Source of the DNA: Cylicocyclus nassatus
Lineage: Eukaryota > Nematoda > Chromadorea > Rhabditida > Strongylidae
Assembly (NCBI GenBank): GCA_958299035.1
Contig: CATQJL010000001.1
Span: 79,071,594-79,135,593, forward strand
Length of the DNA stretch: 64,000 nt
Direction of reading: 5' to 3'
Positions within the stretch are counted from its first letter, which is position 1. Every line of letters starts with the position of its first letter. A model generated the notes under the pieces. That model saw only the letters and a program-made list of their open reading frames with translations, was not told the DNA's origin and ran no database searches. This document shows, piece after piece, positions 23,041-34,756 of this stretch. A program made the translations under genes and the position numbers.

Positions 23041-24757
23041 CAGGTTTTTGCTACTTGGCTGGCGACCTTTGATAACGGCCGCTGTCGAAAAAATCGATGA
23101 TAGCCGCTATCAGAGATTTCGGCTGGCAAACAAAGAGTTAAAACAAATACGCATATTTTGGCATTCATACGAAGAAAAATTACACTTGGAGAAAAATGAG
23201 TAGAAAGGTAAATTTAGTTTCTTTTTATCTGAAGCGGTTCACTATCAAAAGCAAGCAACATCCACAAGAAAAAAGCAAAAAAAAAACCTTTTTTCCCATC
23301 TCGTCGCGCAATCAGCTGTTCATCGATCCTCACTCACTTGGGCGCCCGAAATTGTGCAGTTTTGGGAGTTTTGCACCGCAAAAGAACGTCAGCTGCGATG
23401 TTTCTTAAGTTACTCGGGAGCAACTTACGGAGGATTTCTCTGTGCTCTCCTCTTTAGCACAGTATTTACCTTATGTCGTCGCCCGGCTCATCTCCGATGA
23501 CTCAGTCGGGAGCTGATCTCTCTGCCGAGCTTCATCTGAAGCTTACCTGTAGGGTGACCTTCCATACTTACACTACGAAAACGTGGAAAGTCCTCATCTC
23601 ACCCGGCAAAACCTCATATGAGAGCCCCAGGGGAGATCATCTCCCGTGACCGAGCTTTACCACGGGCCATAATTTTACTATAATTCCTTACCATAAATGT
23701 GACCAATCACTGTAGTCCATTTTTCTTTGCATAGAAGCCGAAGCGCACAATTGTGGAACTATTGCTCTCTATAGTAAAATTAGGCCTAGAACATTTGATA
23801 CCAGAAAAACGAAAAGATTTCTTGATTGTCACAAAAAAACCAAAAAACCTCAGAAACGTGCATTTTTTGCCACCCTAAAGAAAGCAAAATAAGTAATCCC
23901 AGTTGAGAAGGAATAGATGAGCTGCAGTCCATAGTAGATTTTTTGGACTTTGTACTTGGGCTGTGGTTGAGCAAGATGTCAAATTATAAATTTGCTCGAA
24001 CATTGAAAACAACTATCAAGGAAAGGATACTAACTTAGATTTGCCTTTTGAAATGAGACACTTATATTTGGAATCGAGGAATTTGGAACGATGGTTTTAA
24101 ATGTGCTGCTCTTAGCTGCTTAGCATTATTCTGAAGCAAATTGTGGTCTCTTTCCCATGCAAAGTTTGCGTGCTTCTCGACCTACTGGTGCTACGGTGTC
24201 GACGTCTAGGTACTTTTACAAGTGTATAATGCTTTCTTCCAAGGGAAAGAATTAATCTAAGGCTAGTTCAACATCGTAGCACTTTTCTCGAGCAGATTCT
24301 TATCTACACGCCGTCTTACGACATTCAGAAGTTTGTTATTTACTCACAAGCCCATAACTCGCTTCGGAATAGCGCTAAGCAGCTAGGAACAGCATATTTG
24401 GAATCAACATTCAAAGATGATTGAAAACATATGTGTTCTATCTCAAAAGGTCAATCCAATTTTGTGTCGTTCCCTTGTGAGTTAGTTGCCACTATTTAGC
24501 CGTTGACTAGATAGTCTGCAATACTCTGCGAGGAAAGATCAATTAATGTAAACAGAAGGTAAGCATGAGTAGCTCGTTTGATGAAATCAGTATTCTTTTT
24601 TCTCTGATATTGTAACTCTGTGTAAAACACCGCTAACCATCTTTAATGCATTTTCAAAGAGCGCTAGTATTGCATGATAAAGTTTATGAGCCAAAAATTG
24701 AAATCAGTAATTTGTTTATATGATGGCGTTCACAAATCCACCAAGGGGCCAGTATAC
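23041..24757. other. No recognisable gene
   Basis: 1.7 kb. A GC-richer patch at 23430-23670 contains a short palindrome (GGGAGATCATCTCCC) and repeated CGGGAG-like words and may be a retroelement fragment, but no protein motif is visible. The remainder is AT-rich and featureless. Confidence 0.5.
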
Positions 24758-24888
24758 TTAAGAAGGAATTGCGACGGTATAACAGACCATGTGATGCAGT
24801 ACCTTGCCATATGCTACCTGACCATAATAACGCCACTGACCATTGATGCACTTGATATCTGCTAGCTGACGAAAGTCACGCACTCTAA
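24758..24888 (-). CDS. Candidate exon of a cysteine-rich (WRYYG) protein
   Basis: On the minus strand a strong acceptor (CATTTTTAG) at 24889 is followed by an open frame of 43 codons, ending in an in-frame stop at 24758-24760. The peptide contains VRVRDFRQLADIKCINGQWR, then YYGQ, and a second cysteine in MVCYTVAI. It is clearly homologous to the exon at 61952-62092 (LADIQCVNGEWRYYG, VVCYEVAI), differing mostly at conservative positions. The C-x4-W-x-YYG...VxC pattern recalls the ends of nematode extracellular C6-type domains, but that link is my inference. The stop suggests a terminal exon or a decayed copy. The rest of the gene was not found next to it. Confidence 0.5.
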
Positions 24889-25350
24889 CTAAAAATGCAC
24901 TGATCTTTACTAACACAAAGCTTTGAATATGAGTGAACCATATATGAAAGCTCAAAAAAGCAGTTTTTGAGATAATAGCAACCACAAGGTGCAAAGTTCT
25001 TCCAAGATTATATTAAGCCAAGTGTAAATTGATGTAAAAAAACAGTATAAATTTTTCAACAGAAAATGAAGAACAAGTCAAGTAAGCTTGCAGAATTTAG
25101 TAGCTTTGCTTATCTCAGCTTTCAGAGTTTTTTTTTGCAAAATCAAAGATGGTTAATCCAAATTTTTTGAAAAGAGCAATTGATCATTATGGCTTACGGC
25201 CGAGTTAAGCATCTTGAACAGCTCTGCCGAAATATTCCTGCAATTTCATGCCGTGATTCAGCAAGATATAGAATTAAGAGTGTGAATATGAGAAAAAATT
25301 ACTCAAGTTCTGTGGTTTTTTTATTCAATCAAGTTGATGATAATCTGAAA
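24889..25350. other. Intergenic, ends with hAT target site
   Basis: No gene seen. The last 8 bases (25343-25350, ATCTGAAA) are the left target-site copy of the adjacent hAT element. Confidence 0.6.
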
Positions 25351-25557
25351 CACAGGTGCGATAGGGGGAACCGGGCTCTACCCAGGTGAAGGGGGTCTCG
25401 GCTGTTTCCGACCTTCCAGGTGGGGGGGGGGTACGTGAGCTGGGGGAGGGGGGAGAGGGAGAGAGAAAAGGTAAAAAGCGTGGTATGAAGTGCTCTAATT
25501 TGTACCTTATTTAGGTACAAATTGAAAATTTTTTTCTAAAATTTAAAAAAAATAATC

Positions 25558-26086
25558 TTAGCTTAAACCGGAAGTTCTTTCGCACCAAATCCAAAAATTC
25601 ATAATAATTCAATTTTGAATTTTCTAAATTTTTTTAAATTCAATTTTTTTCAATTTTATAATTCAATAAATTCATAATTCTGAATTTTCTAACCAATTGG
25701 CCTGCTCTTGCCTTAATATGAAAGAGTAGGTCATGCTCTTCATAAAGACCATCAATTGCTTACTAATGATCATCTACTGCACAGACAGGAGCGGTAGAAG
25801 AAAATTGGTCAAGAATTGAATTTTCTGTGTAGGGTCATAAAAAATCGGAAACTTGCAACAAAAATCGGAGCAGTCGGCATTGTAGATTTTCTCACCAGCT
25901 CTTTCTAACTGTGCAAAATTTGCGCCGATTGAACGTCTCTATGAAACGTTAGCAAGCATCTAAGAAGTCGTTATAAAAAGCATGACTTACTCATTCGGAG
26001 AAAAATAAGAGCGTTCCAATAGGCTGGAAAATTCAGAAGTTATGAATTTTTGAATTTGGTGCGAAAGAACTTTCGGTTCAACCTAA
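25558..26086. mobile_element. Palindromic MITE nested in hAT copy 1
   Basis: The left end TTAGCTTAAACCGGAAGTTC and the right end (reverse complement TTAGGTTGAACCGAAAGTTC) are inverted copies followed by CGCACCAAAT...AAAATTCATAA. The right side is flanked by TA; the left TA is mutated. The matching place in hAT copy 2 lacks it. It belongs to the same family as 37297-38001 and 47449-48145 (shared TCGGAGCAGTC and GGGTCATAAA). Confidence 0.9.
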
Positions 26087-26517
26087 TAAATCAAAAAATT
26101 GACTTTATGAAGATCTGTGCTCCTATTTCATCGCATCGACAGAAAACGAAAGCAGTAAGGTATCCGAAAAAATGTACAAGTTAGGAACAACTTACAATTT
26201 CTGCACATCATCATCAACAATATCACTATCGCTAACGTCAGAGACAACAAATTCGCTGTCTGAAAGATCTTCTTCTTCTGTCAAAAGATCATCGGAGTTG
26301 AAGTAGAATAGCGTCAAAAAGTATTCTGAGTCGAAAATGGATTTGAAACGTTTTTCTCCTTCTAAGCGCTTTTGTGTTTTTTTTCCTGCCCTCTGGTAGC
26401 ACCAGGAAGTCAGCAGGTAGCTGACCAGTTTCTTTATACCATCTTTTAGGATATTTCAAAAAGTCATACGATGACAGCCTGTCTGGACCACTTATAGCAA
26501 TCCTTTAAATGAAGTTT

Positions 26518-27749
26518 TTAGGTAATAATATGTTCAGTAGAAAGTTGACAAATCTTAAGTAATTGCTTAGATGCTCCCGTTGTACGAGTTCTGCGTTGCG
26601 TTCTGATAACAGAGTAGATGGAAAATCCCCTCTCCACCTCTGCCGTGCTAGTCGGAATGGAAACCAGCTTTGCTAGTAAGTCCATCAGATTTTTGCGGTA
26701 AATAATGGGACAAGAGCCAGATCGCATATGCTTTCGCAACACGAGAAGTAAATATTGCATACTTTTCTGGGCCTTGTCAAACTCTGGCTTCACCTCCTCT
26801 GGCCTACGTCTTGTTAGCTGACGAGAAAGCCGCTCAACTTCTTCTTCAACAGCATCTGCAGAATAGCCGAAAAATGTAGATTTCATCGGCTCCACGATTC
26901 GTGTAGAGGCGGGGTTTTGCCATCTCAAAGCGTGGCGGTTTTTGCTAGCGAGAGAGTACAAAAAAACAATGGTATGACGTGGAGGTTTAACAAGTTTACC
27001 TGTGTTCTCAGGCAAAGTCTGCAATACACCTTTACACGAATCGTGGAGACGATCATACTATGCTGCGCGTTGGTTGTTTTCAATATCATAGGTCATATTG
27101 TCACAAGGCGAGATACTTCCAGCAGCATAAAGCACAGAGTTAAGTTCGTACTCCAGTCGGGATCTAAGAGTAGTAGCTAGGCTTTGTACTAACACCTTCC
27201 TTTTGTTCATATCCATGTTCGTGAATATAGCAGCCTTGAAATCTTCAGCAACCTGAAGATCAGCAATGGACTTCTTGGATATTTCCTCATTGAGACTAGG
27301 CAATCTGCTTGGATTTCTGATGTACGAAATAGAGAGTTTCGCTCGAATGTCAACTCTGTATCAATGTCGACAACATATTCATTGGCGTAAGATTCTCCTT
27401 CTGCCTCGCTGTTGAACTGGAACACATGCGAGTCATCTGCGATTTTGTAAAGTATTCTGCCTGCCGCTTTTTCTTCAAACTGCCAACCTTTCCAAAACAT
27501 TGAAGGATATTTTAATAACATGCTGTTCTTAATGCCTCAAAGTTTTTGATTTATTGAAACCAACCATTCTCTACAATCAGGTGAGTCTAGAGCGTTTTCA
27601 CGAACGTGACCTTCTTCAGCACTAGTTTTACAGAGTATAGATTCCAGAAATGGGCGGGTTTTTGTGTGAAGGCGTGAAAATTCACCAATCTCCCATAGTT
27701 TTTTTGAGTATGTGCTGATAATGATGGCACAACTCAGTGAAAAGCGCAT
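26518..27749 (-). pseudogene. hAT transposase, broken
   Basis: Fragments on the minus strand in several frames, N-terminal part near 27749 and C-terminal part at 26518-26880. The C-terminal piece has the hAT dimerisation signature: LLAKLVSIPTSTAEVERGFS followed by basic residues, as in families ending in IPxSxAxxERxFS. Upstream fragments (27058-27303 and 27207-27521) correspond to the middle region. Stops, frame changes and a ~165 bp nested element interrupt it, so it cannot make a functional enzyme. In a working copy this protein would cut and join the element's ends. Confidence 0.85.
26885..27053. mobile_element. ~165 bp MITE inside the hAT transposase
   Basis: CTCCACGATTCGTGTA (26890-26905) is exactly inverted as TACACGAATCGTGGAG (27033-27048); the match extends a few bases outward (ATCG-CTCCACG). 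In hAT copy 2 the site is empty: the coding sequence runs straight from GTAGAT into ACTATGCTGCGCG. This defines the insertion by direct comparison. No ORF of its own. Confidence 0.85.
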
Positions 27750-28786
27750 TTTTTTCTAAAAAAAACATGAACATATAACAACCATAAGCACGCTTAAATA
27801 GACGCGTTCGCTCGCGTTCCCGTTAGTGCTGATAACGATGTCAATCCACAGTACATTTTTTCTATTAGCTTGCTCCACCTCGCTCTTACAATGTATTGGC
27901 TTTTATCGGTTACCGGAGCAAATGATTTTTGGAGCCGGGAAGAAAAGTAGCCCTAACCTGCTGTATACCATTCGAAAGCTGAGATTATGGAGAATCGACG
28001 TAGACCGTCGATTTTTTTCTAGGTCTACTGTGCCGCGAGATATGAGGGATTTTATGTGCTTCAAAAATTAACTGATTTTGTGTCCTCACTTTCTGCTCTC
28101 CAAATAAACTCTACGAGAAAGTCGACGGTTTACGGGTCTTCATTTGGCAGAAATCTGCTGTTGAAAATGACCATGTTTTCAGATAAAATGCGGTGTATCT
28201 CTCGGTAGAGGGAAGGGCTAGAAAGAAGTCGACGGTCTAGGTCGAATCCCCTTTTCCTGAGCTTTCGAATGGTATATAGGTTGCTGGGCGAAAAAACTAA
28301 CCAGTTTTCAAAAATGGGGTGGAGATATTTGCTATTAGCTTGCTCCACCCAGCTCCACCAATGTATTGGCTTTTATCGGTTACCGGAGCAAATGATTTTT
28401 AGTGCCGGGAAGCAAAGAAGCCCTAACGTGCTGAGTCGACGTAGCCCGTCGACTTTTTTCTAGGTCTTCTGTGCCGCGAGATATGGGGGATTTTATGTAC
28501 TCCAAAAACCAACTGCTTTTTTGTCCTCATTTTCTGCTCTCCAAATGAATGCTACGAGGATAAATAAATAATATAAATAAACATAAGTACCGTTTCTTTT
28601 GTAAATTTATGAGTGTACTTGTTGTTTGAGGTACTTAGCTTGCAAAACCTTTAAATAACGATTTTTTATCATATTCTCAGAGTACAATACTAATCTCAGC
28701 CCAGGTGAAGGGGGTCATCGGGAGTTTGGCCTCAAAGTGAAGGGGGTAAGATTCATCACTCCCCCTATCGCAACTATGATCTGAAC

Positions 28787-30923
28787 CTTTCCGAAACAAG
28801 TCATGAAAATCATTTCTTCACTTTTACCTCACTTTTGACTGCGCAAAAATCGTGTTAACTGAGCTTCCTTGAAGCTGGAATTTTGAATTAAGAAGCAAAA
28901 CCGCAAGTTTCTGATTTTTAGAGAATTATTAGAGGAAGCGGTTTTTTACGCTTTTGTCTCAGAAACCTATGACATGAGATCAGATCCGCTCACTACAATT
29001 AGTTTCCTTCTCTTATGTTCGAATAACAAAACATTAGTCCTGGATATGTGGCAACAAAAAAGCAATGTTCTGTAAAGCTTCTGATTGGTTAAATATCAAA
29101 AACCAACAGATAAACTGCACAACAGCGCATTTATAATGTGCGTTTAATGTAAGGTTCTGTAGGCTATCAGTTGAGGCTTTTTCTATTGCTGAACCACAAC
29201 AACCTTACCTTTGACTTCACTATCTGTCTCAATGTTAAATATTTACAAAATTGCCCAGCAAAGCCTGGATTCACCTTTGTGATACTAAAAGGAACATATG
29301 TGATAATGTCCTTAAAGCATTGTTGATGCTGTATTTTTTTATCGGCTTGATGTTGGCGGTCAGAAGGTCTTTTGCAAAAGGCTGAGTCAAAAGGTTAAGG
29401 ATAAAGGATAGAGGATTCGGCGTTTTTAATATACTTTGTGGGCATGCTTTGAACGCACTCTACTTCACAGTCGAAGAGTTTTGAAAGCGGGCCATGCTTA
29501 CGCGGGCTAGCCGATTGAAAAGTCGGGCTTTAATCTTCCCAAATTACTCTGGTCCCAATTTGAAGGCCCCTTAGTGTAGGGGTTCGATTGGCTTACAGAC
29601 GAGATCGAAGCTTAGTCCAATCCAGTCATAGCGGCGCCTCATGCCACTCCGCCATTCTTCCCCAAGCCAAAATTAATTCTACACTGTAGGCCTTCCAGGT
29701 GCAGGCATAAAACCACTCTTCACATAATGCATTTGAATTTTTAGAGAGCATACTAAAGCGCACCAAATTCTTACTGTCTTCACAATTTAAATCACTTTTG
29801 TAGTCTGCTATGTCATGCTGTGTCCCATGCAACTCACCGTTTTGGATGTAGCTTCCATCAGAGAATTAAAATCGTAAGTAGTCTGTTTCTTCGCAGTTTA
29901 TGTTGACTGGGCACAGTGGCGGAGGATAATATGTAACTGCCTTAAAGTAGAGTAAATTGTCATGATAACGGCAGATAATTTAGCTTGGTCAAACATAATG
30001 AAGGAGAGCAACACACAATTAAAAAATCTTGTGATTCAATATAATTTGCATGTAATAAGTCTAGCTGGCCCAAAATTTTTGAAGAATTTTTGCTGATAGC
30101 TGGGAATAGCATTCGTGATTTTTAAAAATCTGTATGAAAGCAGTATAATTTATTTCTGGGATTGCTTTCCACTTCTGCAATGAAAAGGCATGTAATACAA
30201 GTGCAGCTGATTGGAAGCCGAAAGACGTTTTTTGCGGCAACGATACATCTGTCTTCCTTGCCTGTGAAGGGAAAAAATTCACGAGGCTGTTAGCGGAATT
30301 TTGCAAAATAAAACTATGGTCGATTAACCTCCCACGAATGCTTCTGAAAGAAAATTGTGAAGCCTTCTTTATTCTAAGAAGGTGTTTTTTGAGAATCTTG
30401 GCAAATATTAAATAGTACAATCGTTGGGGACAATTCTACGAATTATGTATGCCACAGTTTTTTTCTCTAGATTACATTTTATACTTGAAGCTCAATAAAT
30501 GTTTATCTGCATATGCATCTAGTCTGTCTGCCTGCTTTGCAATGTGTACGTTGTTACGAGCAAAGGTAGTGGCTATATTGTAGAGGTAGATGAAGGTATA
30601 AAAATGTATGAAATATACTATTTGATGGAGCAAAGCAACCTTCATAAGATACCATTCCAACACATGCAAAAAGTTCGATCCACGTGAAGTTTAGAGGCTA
30701 CCCATATAAAAGGTCGCAAATCTCCAGCTTCGTCACGCATATACTGTCCAAATCAGGTATCATATATATATTTGCCCTATTTTTTGCAACTTGAAATCAA
30801 AATTGGACTTAGACCAAAAATTTGAGAATGTTTTTTAAAATTTGTTTTACTTTGATTCTGCATTTTTTTGACTACCGTTTGTGGAAGCTAAAAAAATCAC
30901 TTTGATACTTTCAAATGATTGTA
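28787..30923. other. Intergenic with two weak exon candidates
   Basis: No recognised gene. On the minus strand, a frame at 30061-30260 begins right after a good acceptor (CCCTTCACAG) and stays open for 66 codons. Another frame at 29626-29850 is open for about 70 codons and contains spaced cysteines (NCEDSKN...LCEEWFYACTW). Neither matches a family I know. They could be exons of an unidentified minus-strand gene or chance ORFs. Confidence 0.35.
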
Positions 30924-31793
30924 TTAGGTCGTTCCATAAGTTCGTAGCGTTTTTATAAATCAACAAAATCATCAATTAGCAGTAAAAATCAATCAAAATT
31001 GTATTCCACGTTGTAGCGCACGACCTTTCGGCACATTCTTGTTAGCTTCTCAACCTCAATTTTTCAAACGGCAGCGCGCCGGGTCCCAAGAAAGTTATTT
31101 AACCAGCGCTCAAACTACTTACTGAAATTGAGACAGGCACCATTCATGAGGTTTGCCAAAGAGCGGAGCAAATAATTATCTGATAGAGTGAGATTTGTAG
31201 AGTACTTTGGGTACTGAAGTACCTTCCAGTCAAATCGTGCAGGACAGTTTTGACGACGTTTGCCGTATGAGGACATGTTTATTCATGCAGAAAAGCTCGC
31301 TGGATCTGTCTCTTAGGCTTTTTCTGCGATAGGACTTGGTTTAGAGGATGCAGTCGGATTGCTTACGGTATGGTTGACCATCGCCTACCTGTACAGCAAC
31401 TTTCTTTGCAGGGCGTCCTGCCCGTCCCCCGAAAAGTCTTGTTCAGGGACACCCTGCACAGCCCCTGATCTTTTGTAGCAATCCAATCCTTTTTTGTCTC
31501 ACACTGATGTGCGGGCGCCATGCTCCAAATCGACACAAAAATCTGTGCAAAAGCGCTTCTTTTCATAAAGAAAAATGCGCAAACGCCGAAATTGCTCCTT
31601 TTTGCCTTTCAAAATTTCCACATTTGGAGGCTGCGAGATCCAAGAGAATCAGCTTTCCACCGAAATCAGCAGACGTATTTTAAAGAGCACAATTAGCCCT
31701 TCCAAATGATATACGCAACTTGTCGCAAAGCAACCGCTCCTTAGAGATATGAGGACGAAAATGAAAACGATACGAACTTATGGAACGACCTAA
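30924..31793 (-). mobile_element. Internally deleted mariner transposon
   Basis: Flanked by TA (30922-30923, 31794-31795). Ends are perfect inverted copies: TTAGGTCGTTCCATAAGTTC. Read on the minus strand, the interior keeps decayed pieces of mariner (DD34D) transposase. Near 31570 there is an N-terminal-like LRIFLYEKKRF piece, and near 31150-31290 a C-terminal piece FDWKVLQYPKYSTNL then SDNYLLRSLANLMNG. The latter aligns with the VLPHPPYSPDLAPSDYHLFRSL motif. A LHE-TCPHTA remnant just upstream matches the LHDNARPH catalytic region but in another frame and with a stop. At 870 bp it is shorter than the ~1.3 kb of full mariners and is inactive. Confidence 0.85.
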
Positions 31794-31795
31794 TA

Positions 31796-32500
31796 GTATA
31801 GAATTACTTACGTCGTAATAATTCAGCATTAGATTTGTGCATGCCAAGTTTCATATTTTTTTTCCTGCGGAAAATATACATTAAGTATGTAAATAAATAG
31901 CTAATGCAAAAGGTGACTTTTTCAGATAAGTTGGACTTTTTTTTAGATTTCTGTAAGTAAAAATCCGAGTTTGAGTTTTTAGAATTTTATAGACTCTTCT
32001 TCAAAACTTACAGTTAACGAATTCTTTGCGATCCCTTGAACGCCATGTAGACTCCATGCTTTATCGATATATTTCTTATAGATTTTTTCATTCTCTGTAG
32101 CAACAAAGAACGCACATTTCTGCATCAAACTAATATATTACTTCTATTCTGTGCTTAGTTTTCATTGTTGTTATTCTTGTTCTTTGCACAATTTGCGCGC
32201 TATAATGAGTTCTCAAAGATGTTTTGTTATACATTCCAACTAAGATCAATCAATATATCTAAAAGTTAAGTGGTGAACTCAAAAAAGTGCTCTAAAGCAG
32301 TTTTTTTGGTTACAGTAATGCTCTACTTCAACTGATTAGCGAAAGACTCTCTACAGACTGGATGACTAGGTAGACAGCATGTCATTCTCCTGATATCTGG
32401 CAATACTCTTCCTTTGTGCAGAGTCTGAGCCATATTTGACAAGGCAATACGGGCAGAGTCCCCGAACGGTCACGATAATGGAAGATATATTGGAGGGAGG
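31796..32500. other. No recognisable feature
   Basis: 700 bp of AT-rich sequence. A G-run (GGGAGGGGGGGGGGGG) at about 32493-32510 marks its right edge. Confidence 0.6.
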
Positions 32501-32504
32501 GGGG

Positions 32505-33180
32505 GGGGGGAGGAACTACTCCAAATGGCCAGAAATATTTGAGATGCCAATTGTATTATGTATTATTGTATTGTATTATTGTCAACCACAGTCGCCCGAA
32601 AAGAACTCAGATTGCTATTTGCACAATTTGGAAATCCGCGAGTGACAATGTCGGATAACGGGACGTGGTTTACAGCAAAGGAGTTCCAAAGTGTATAACG
32701 AAAAATCAAACATGCGCATTTATCAACATTCCATCTGCAATCAAATGGACAAGCGGAGAGGTTTGTAGATATCTTCAAAAGAACCTCCAAAAAATTAAGG
32801 AGAAAGAAACGGCAGGGAAGCTCACGCAGTTTGCAGCCCTAACGACGAAAACTTTGTACGACTGCTCTAAAACAAAGACAACGTTCGGCTGCCGAGCTGC
32901 TCCTTGAGGGATAAGGACACTACTGTCGCTGCTGAATCAGGACTCCAAAAAAGAAGGAATAGGCAATAGTACTATAAAGAAGCAGTTTAACCGCCGTCAC
33001 GGAGGAAAGTAGCGTATCAACTACAAGATGTCGTTTGAGTACATGATTTTTGCTTTGTAAAAAATGGATTCTAGCTTGTGTGAAAAAGCCAAAGGGAAGC
33101 CGTACTCGAAGCCGTACAGATGTGCTGCTTAAGGAAGACGACCAGCTGTGGAGACGACATTCGAACTAGATGAGCAGTAG
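32505..33180 (+). pseudogene. Ty3/Gypsy integrase relic
   Basis: Decayed integrase core on the plus strand. Visible pieces in order are SKWPEIFEM (32520), then after an AT-rich expansion ARKELRLLFAQFGNPR and SDNGTWFTAKEF (32600-32690, with the second catalytic Asp of D-D-E), a stop, then FHLQSNGQAERFVDIFKRT (32728-32790, including the catalytic Glu). These match the Gypsy FGxPxxxxSDNGxxF and HPxSNGQAERFV motifs. Downstream frames are full of stops. Reverse transcriptase, gag and a paired LTR are not visible. An old, dead fragment. Confidence 0.88.
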
Positions 33181-33327
33181 ATCAAGTATGGAGCGCCGTC
33201 CTAACTATCACACACCACGCGTCTCGAAGGGCCGAATGGACAATGGCATGGACGTTACTAGCCACCAAGCCACTTCATTGCTTAAGACGGAGGTGTTGTG
33301 GTTCTCTTCAACGTGAAACATGCTATT

Positions 33328-33405
33328 TCTTGATAGCCAAGAATGAGGCGACTGTGTGGCTTGCTCTCTCTTGATAGCCAAGGCTGAGGCGACTGTGTGG
33401 TTGGC
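33328..33405 (+). repeat. 41 bp tandem duplication
   Basis: TCTTGATAGCCAAG-TGAGGCGACTGTGTGG occurs twice with a 41 bp period, with two differing bases at the centre. It lies downstream of the Gypsy integrase relic and may belong to that element's 3' end or LTR. Confidence 0.8.
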
Positions 33406-33850
33406 GTACCCGCCGCAGCTTAATATATTTACGTGTTGCTAAGTCCGTTATTGATGATCCTTGTAAACTCGCGGCATATCCGCCATGTGTATAGAGAGCT
33501 CTTTGTGGTTTTTTCTAAAATGTCAACGGCCAACAATCTACAAGAGAACAAAACGGAAAGTTGATTTTACGGTGCTTTTTCGATGTTAACCGAGGGATAT
33601 CGGATGTCTCAGCTGTACCACCTACATGACCAATTGTGGTTGAAATGAGATAAGAAAGGGTTAATGCTGCAAGGGTGAAGAAGTGTGTTCTTGAGAAAAC
33701 TGGGTAGGGTATGGCAAGTGAAGCTAGGGGTGAAGGAACAGGAGCAAATTTTTTTGCAAAGTTCTCCTGGCTAGGCGCCTCCCCCTTTGAAACAAAAGTT
33801 ACTAAGCAACTGGGAGACACATCCAAGCAGAGTGTTTCTTTACGCAATGC

Positions 33851-34075
33851 ATCAGTGGCGTACCAAAAGGGGGGGACCCCTCCCCCTTCCCGCCCCCTCC
33901 CCCACCCGTTCTGGGGGGGAGGGGTCATTAGCAGCAAATGAGTGTAATTATTGCCGTTAGAGCATCGCATAATCATTTTGGTTATTTGAAAGAGATCCGT
34001 AAAAAGTGCCGAAACTGTTGCAAACGAGTCAGATATCTGTCCTTCCCCCCCCCCTTCTCCCATCGCCACCACACA
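33851..34075. mobile_element. Possible small hAT-type MITE, G/C-rich
   Basis: CAGTGGCGTACCAAAAGGGG at 33851 is a common hAT-type terminal motif. A roughly inverted end (CTCCCATCGCCACCACACAG) lies near 34055-34075. Inside, a G/C hairpin (GGGGACCCCTCCCCC versus GGGGGGGAGGGGTC) fills 33866-33926. No clear target duplication. A 217-codon minus ORF spanning 33515-34168 runs across this region and is not a gene. Confidence 0.35.
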
Positions 34076-34090
34076 GTGAATGGAGATATA

Positions 34091-34754
34091 CAGGGTGTCC
34101 CAAAAGTAAATACACATTTTTTCAATCGTCGATATCTCTCTTCTCAATAGGTTTTTCTTGTGAGTCAAGTGCCATTCTGTAGAGGAGACTTCAGCTTAGA
34201 TTTACAGTATCGATCGAATTACCGATCGCTCTTCTTTACTGTACGATTACGGTAAGAACTTCCAGCATGTACCATTGCGAAATATGCCATCTGACATTTT
34301 TTTTCAAAAAAATTAAAATATCGTGTACTAGGACTATCGCGCACGCTGATTCCATTACACAGCTTTTACGAGTGTTTTTAGCCTTTTCGACGTAATCACA
34401 TTTCATTTCATTACTGGGAATTCGGTTATTACGTATTACCCGGGATAACTTTGGAAAGAAGCACCACAGTAAATTGGTAGTTTCATAATCACGATCAGCG
34501 GCTTCCCTTATCCTAGTAGAAGAGTTTTTGGCTTGTTTGGTTGTTCCGAGATAGAATATGGCTTCCAATGGCCGAAAATTCTTGCCGAAGTTTCCACAGT
34601 AATCCTGCACTAATAAGAGAGATCTGTGGTTCGTTCCATATTGTGTATCTAAGTTGAAGCTCGCTCTACAGAATGGTACATAAATGGTGGAAAAAGACGC
34701 AATGGAAAGAGAGTTATTAGCTATTGAATAGTGTGTACTTACTTGGGACCCCTG
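34091..34754. mobile_element. Tc1/mariner-type non-autonomous element
   Basis: Flanked by TA (34089-34090, 34755-34756). Ends are CAGGGTGTCCCAAAAGTAAA and, inverted, CAGGGGTCCCAAGTAAGTAC. The interior shares blocks with the element at 63143-63921 (CTAAGTTGAAGC, CTCTACA-AATGGTAC, GAGAGAT-TGTGGTTCG), so both belong to one family. A minus-strand ORF at 34236-34784 extends beyond the element's right end and has no recognisable transposase motif. Confidence 0.85.
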
Positions 34755-34756
34755 TA

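Larger units (their letters stand above)
25351..28778. mobile_element. hAT transposon, copy 1 (3.4 kb)
   Basis: Terminal inverted repeats: left CACAGGTGCGATAGGGGGA, right reverse complement CATAGTTGCGATAGGGGGA. It is flanked by ATCTGAAA (25343-25350) and ATCTGAAC (28779-28786), an 8 bp duplication with one change, as expected for hAT. Subterminal AGGTGAAGGGGGT words occur at both ends. It carries a broken minus-strand transposase. Two foreign MITEs are nested in it (25558-26086, ~26885-27053). Compared with copy 2 it also has a subterminal segment of about 200 bp present twice (about 27886-28100 and 28355-28560), each with GGCTTTTATCGGTTACCGGA. Confidence 0.95.

Noticed and set aside
29560..29640. 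tRNA-like B-box (GGGGTTCGATTGG) near 29580
   Set aside because: No matching A-box or cloverleaf could be built on either strand.
33515..34168. 217-codon minus-strand ORF
   Set aside because: It crosses the junctions of a G/C-rich MITE-like sequence and a Tc1-like element and has no domain; a chance ORF.
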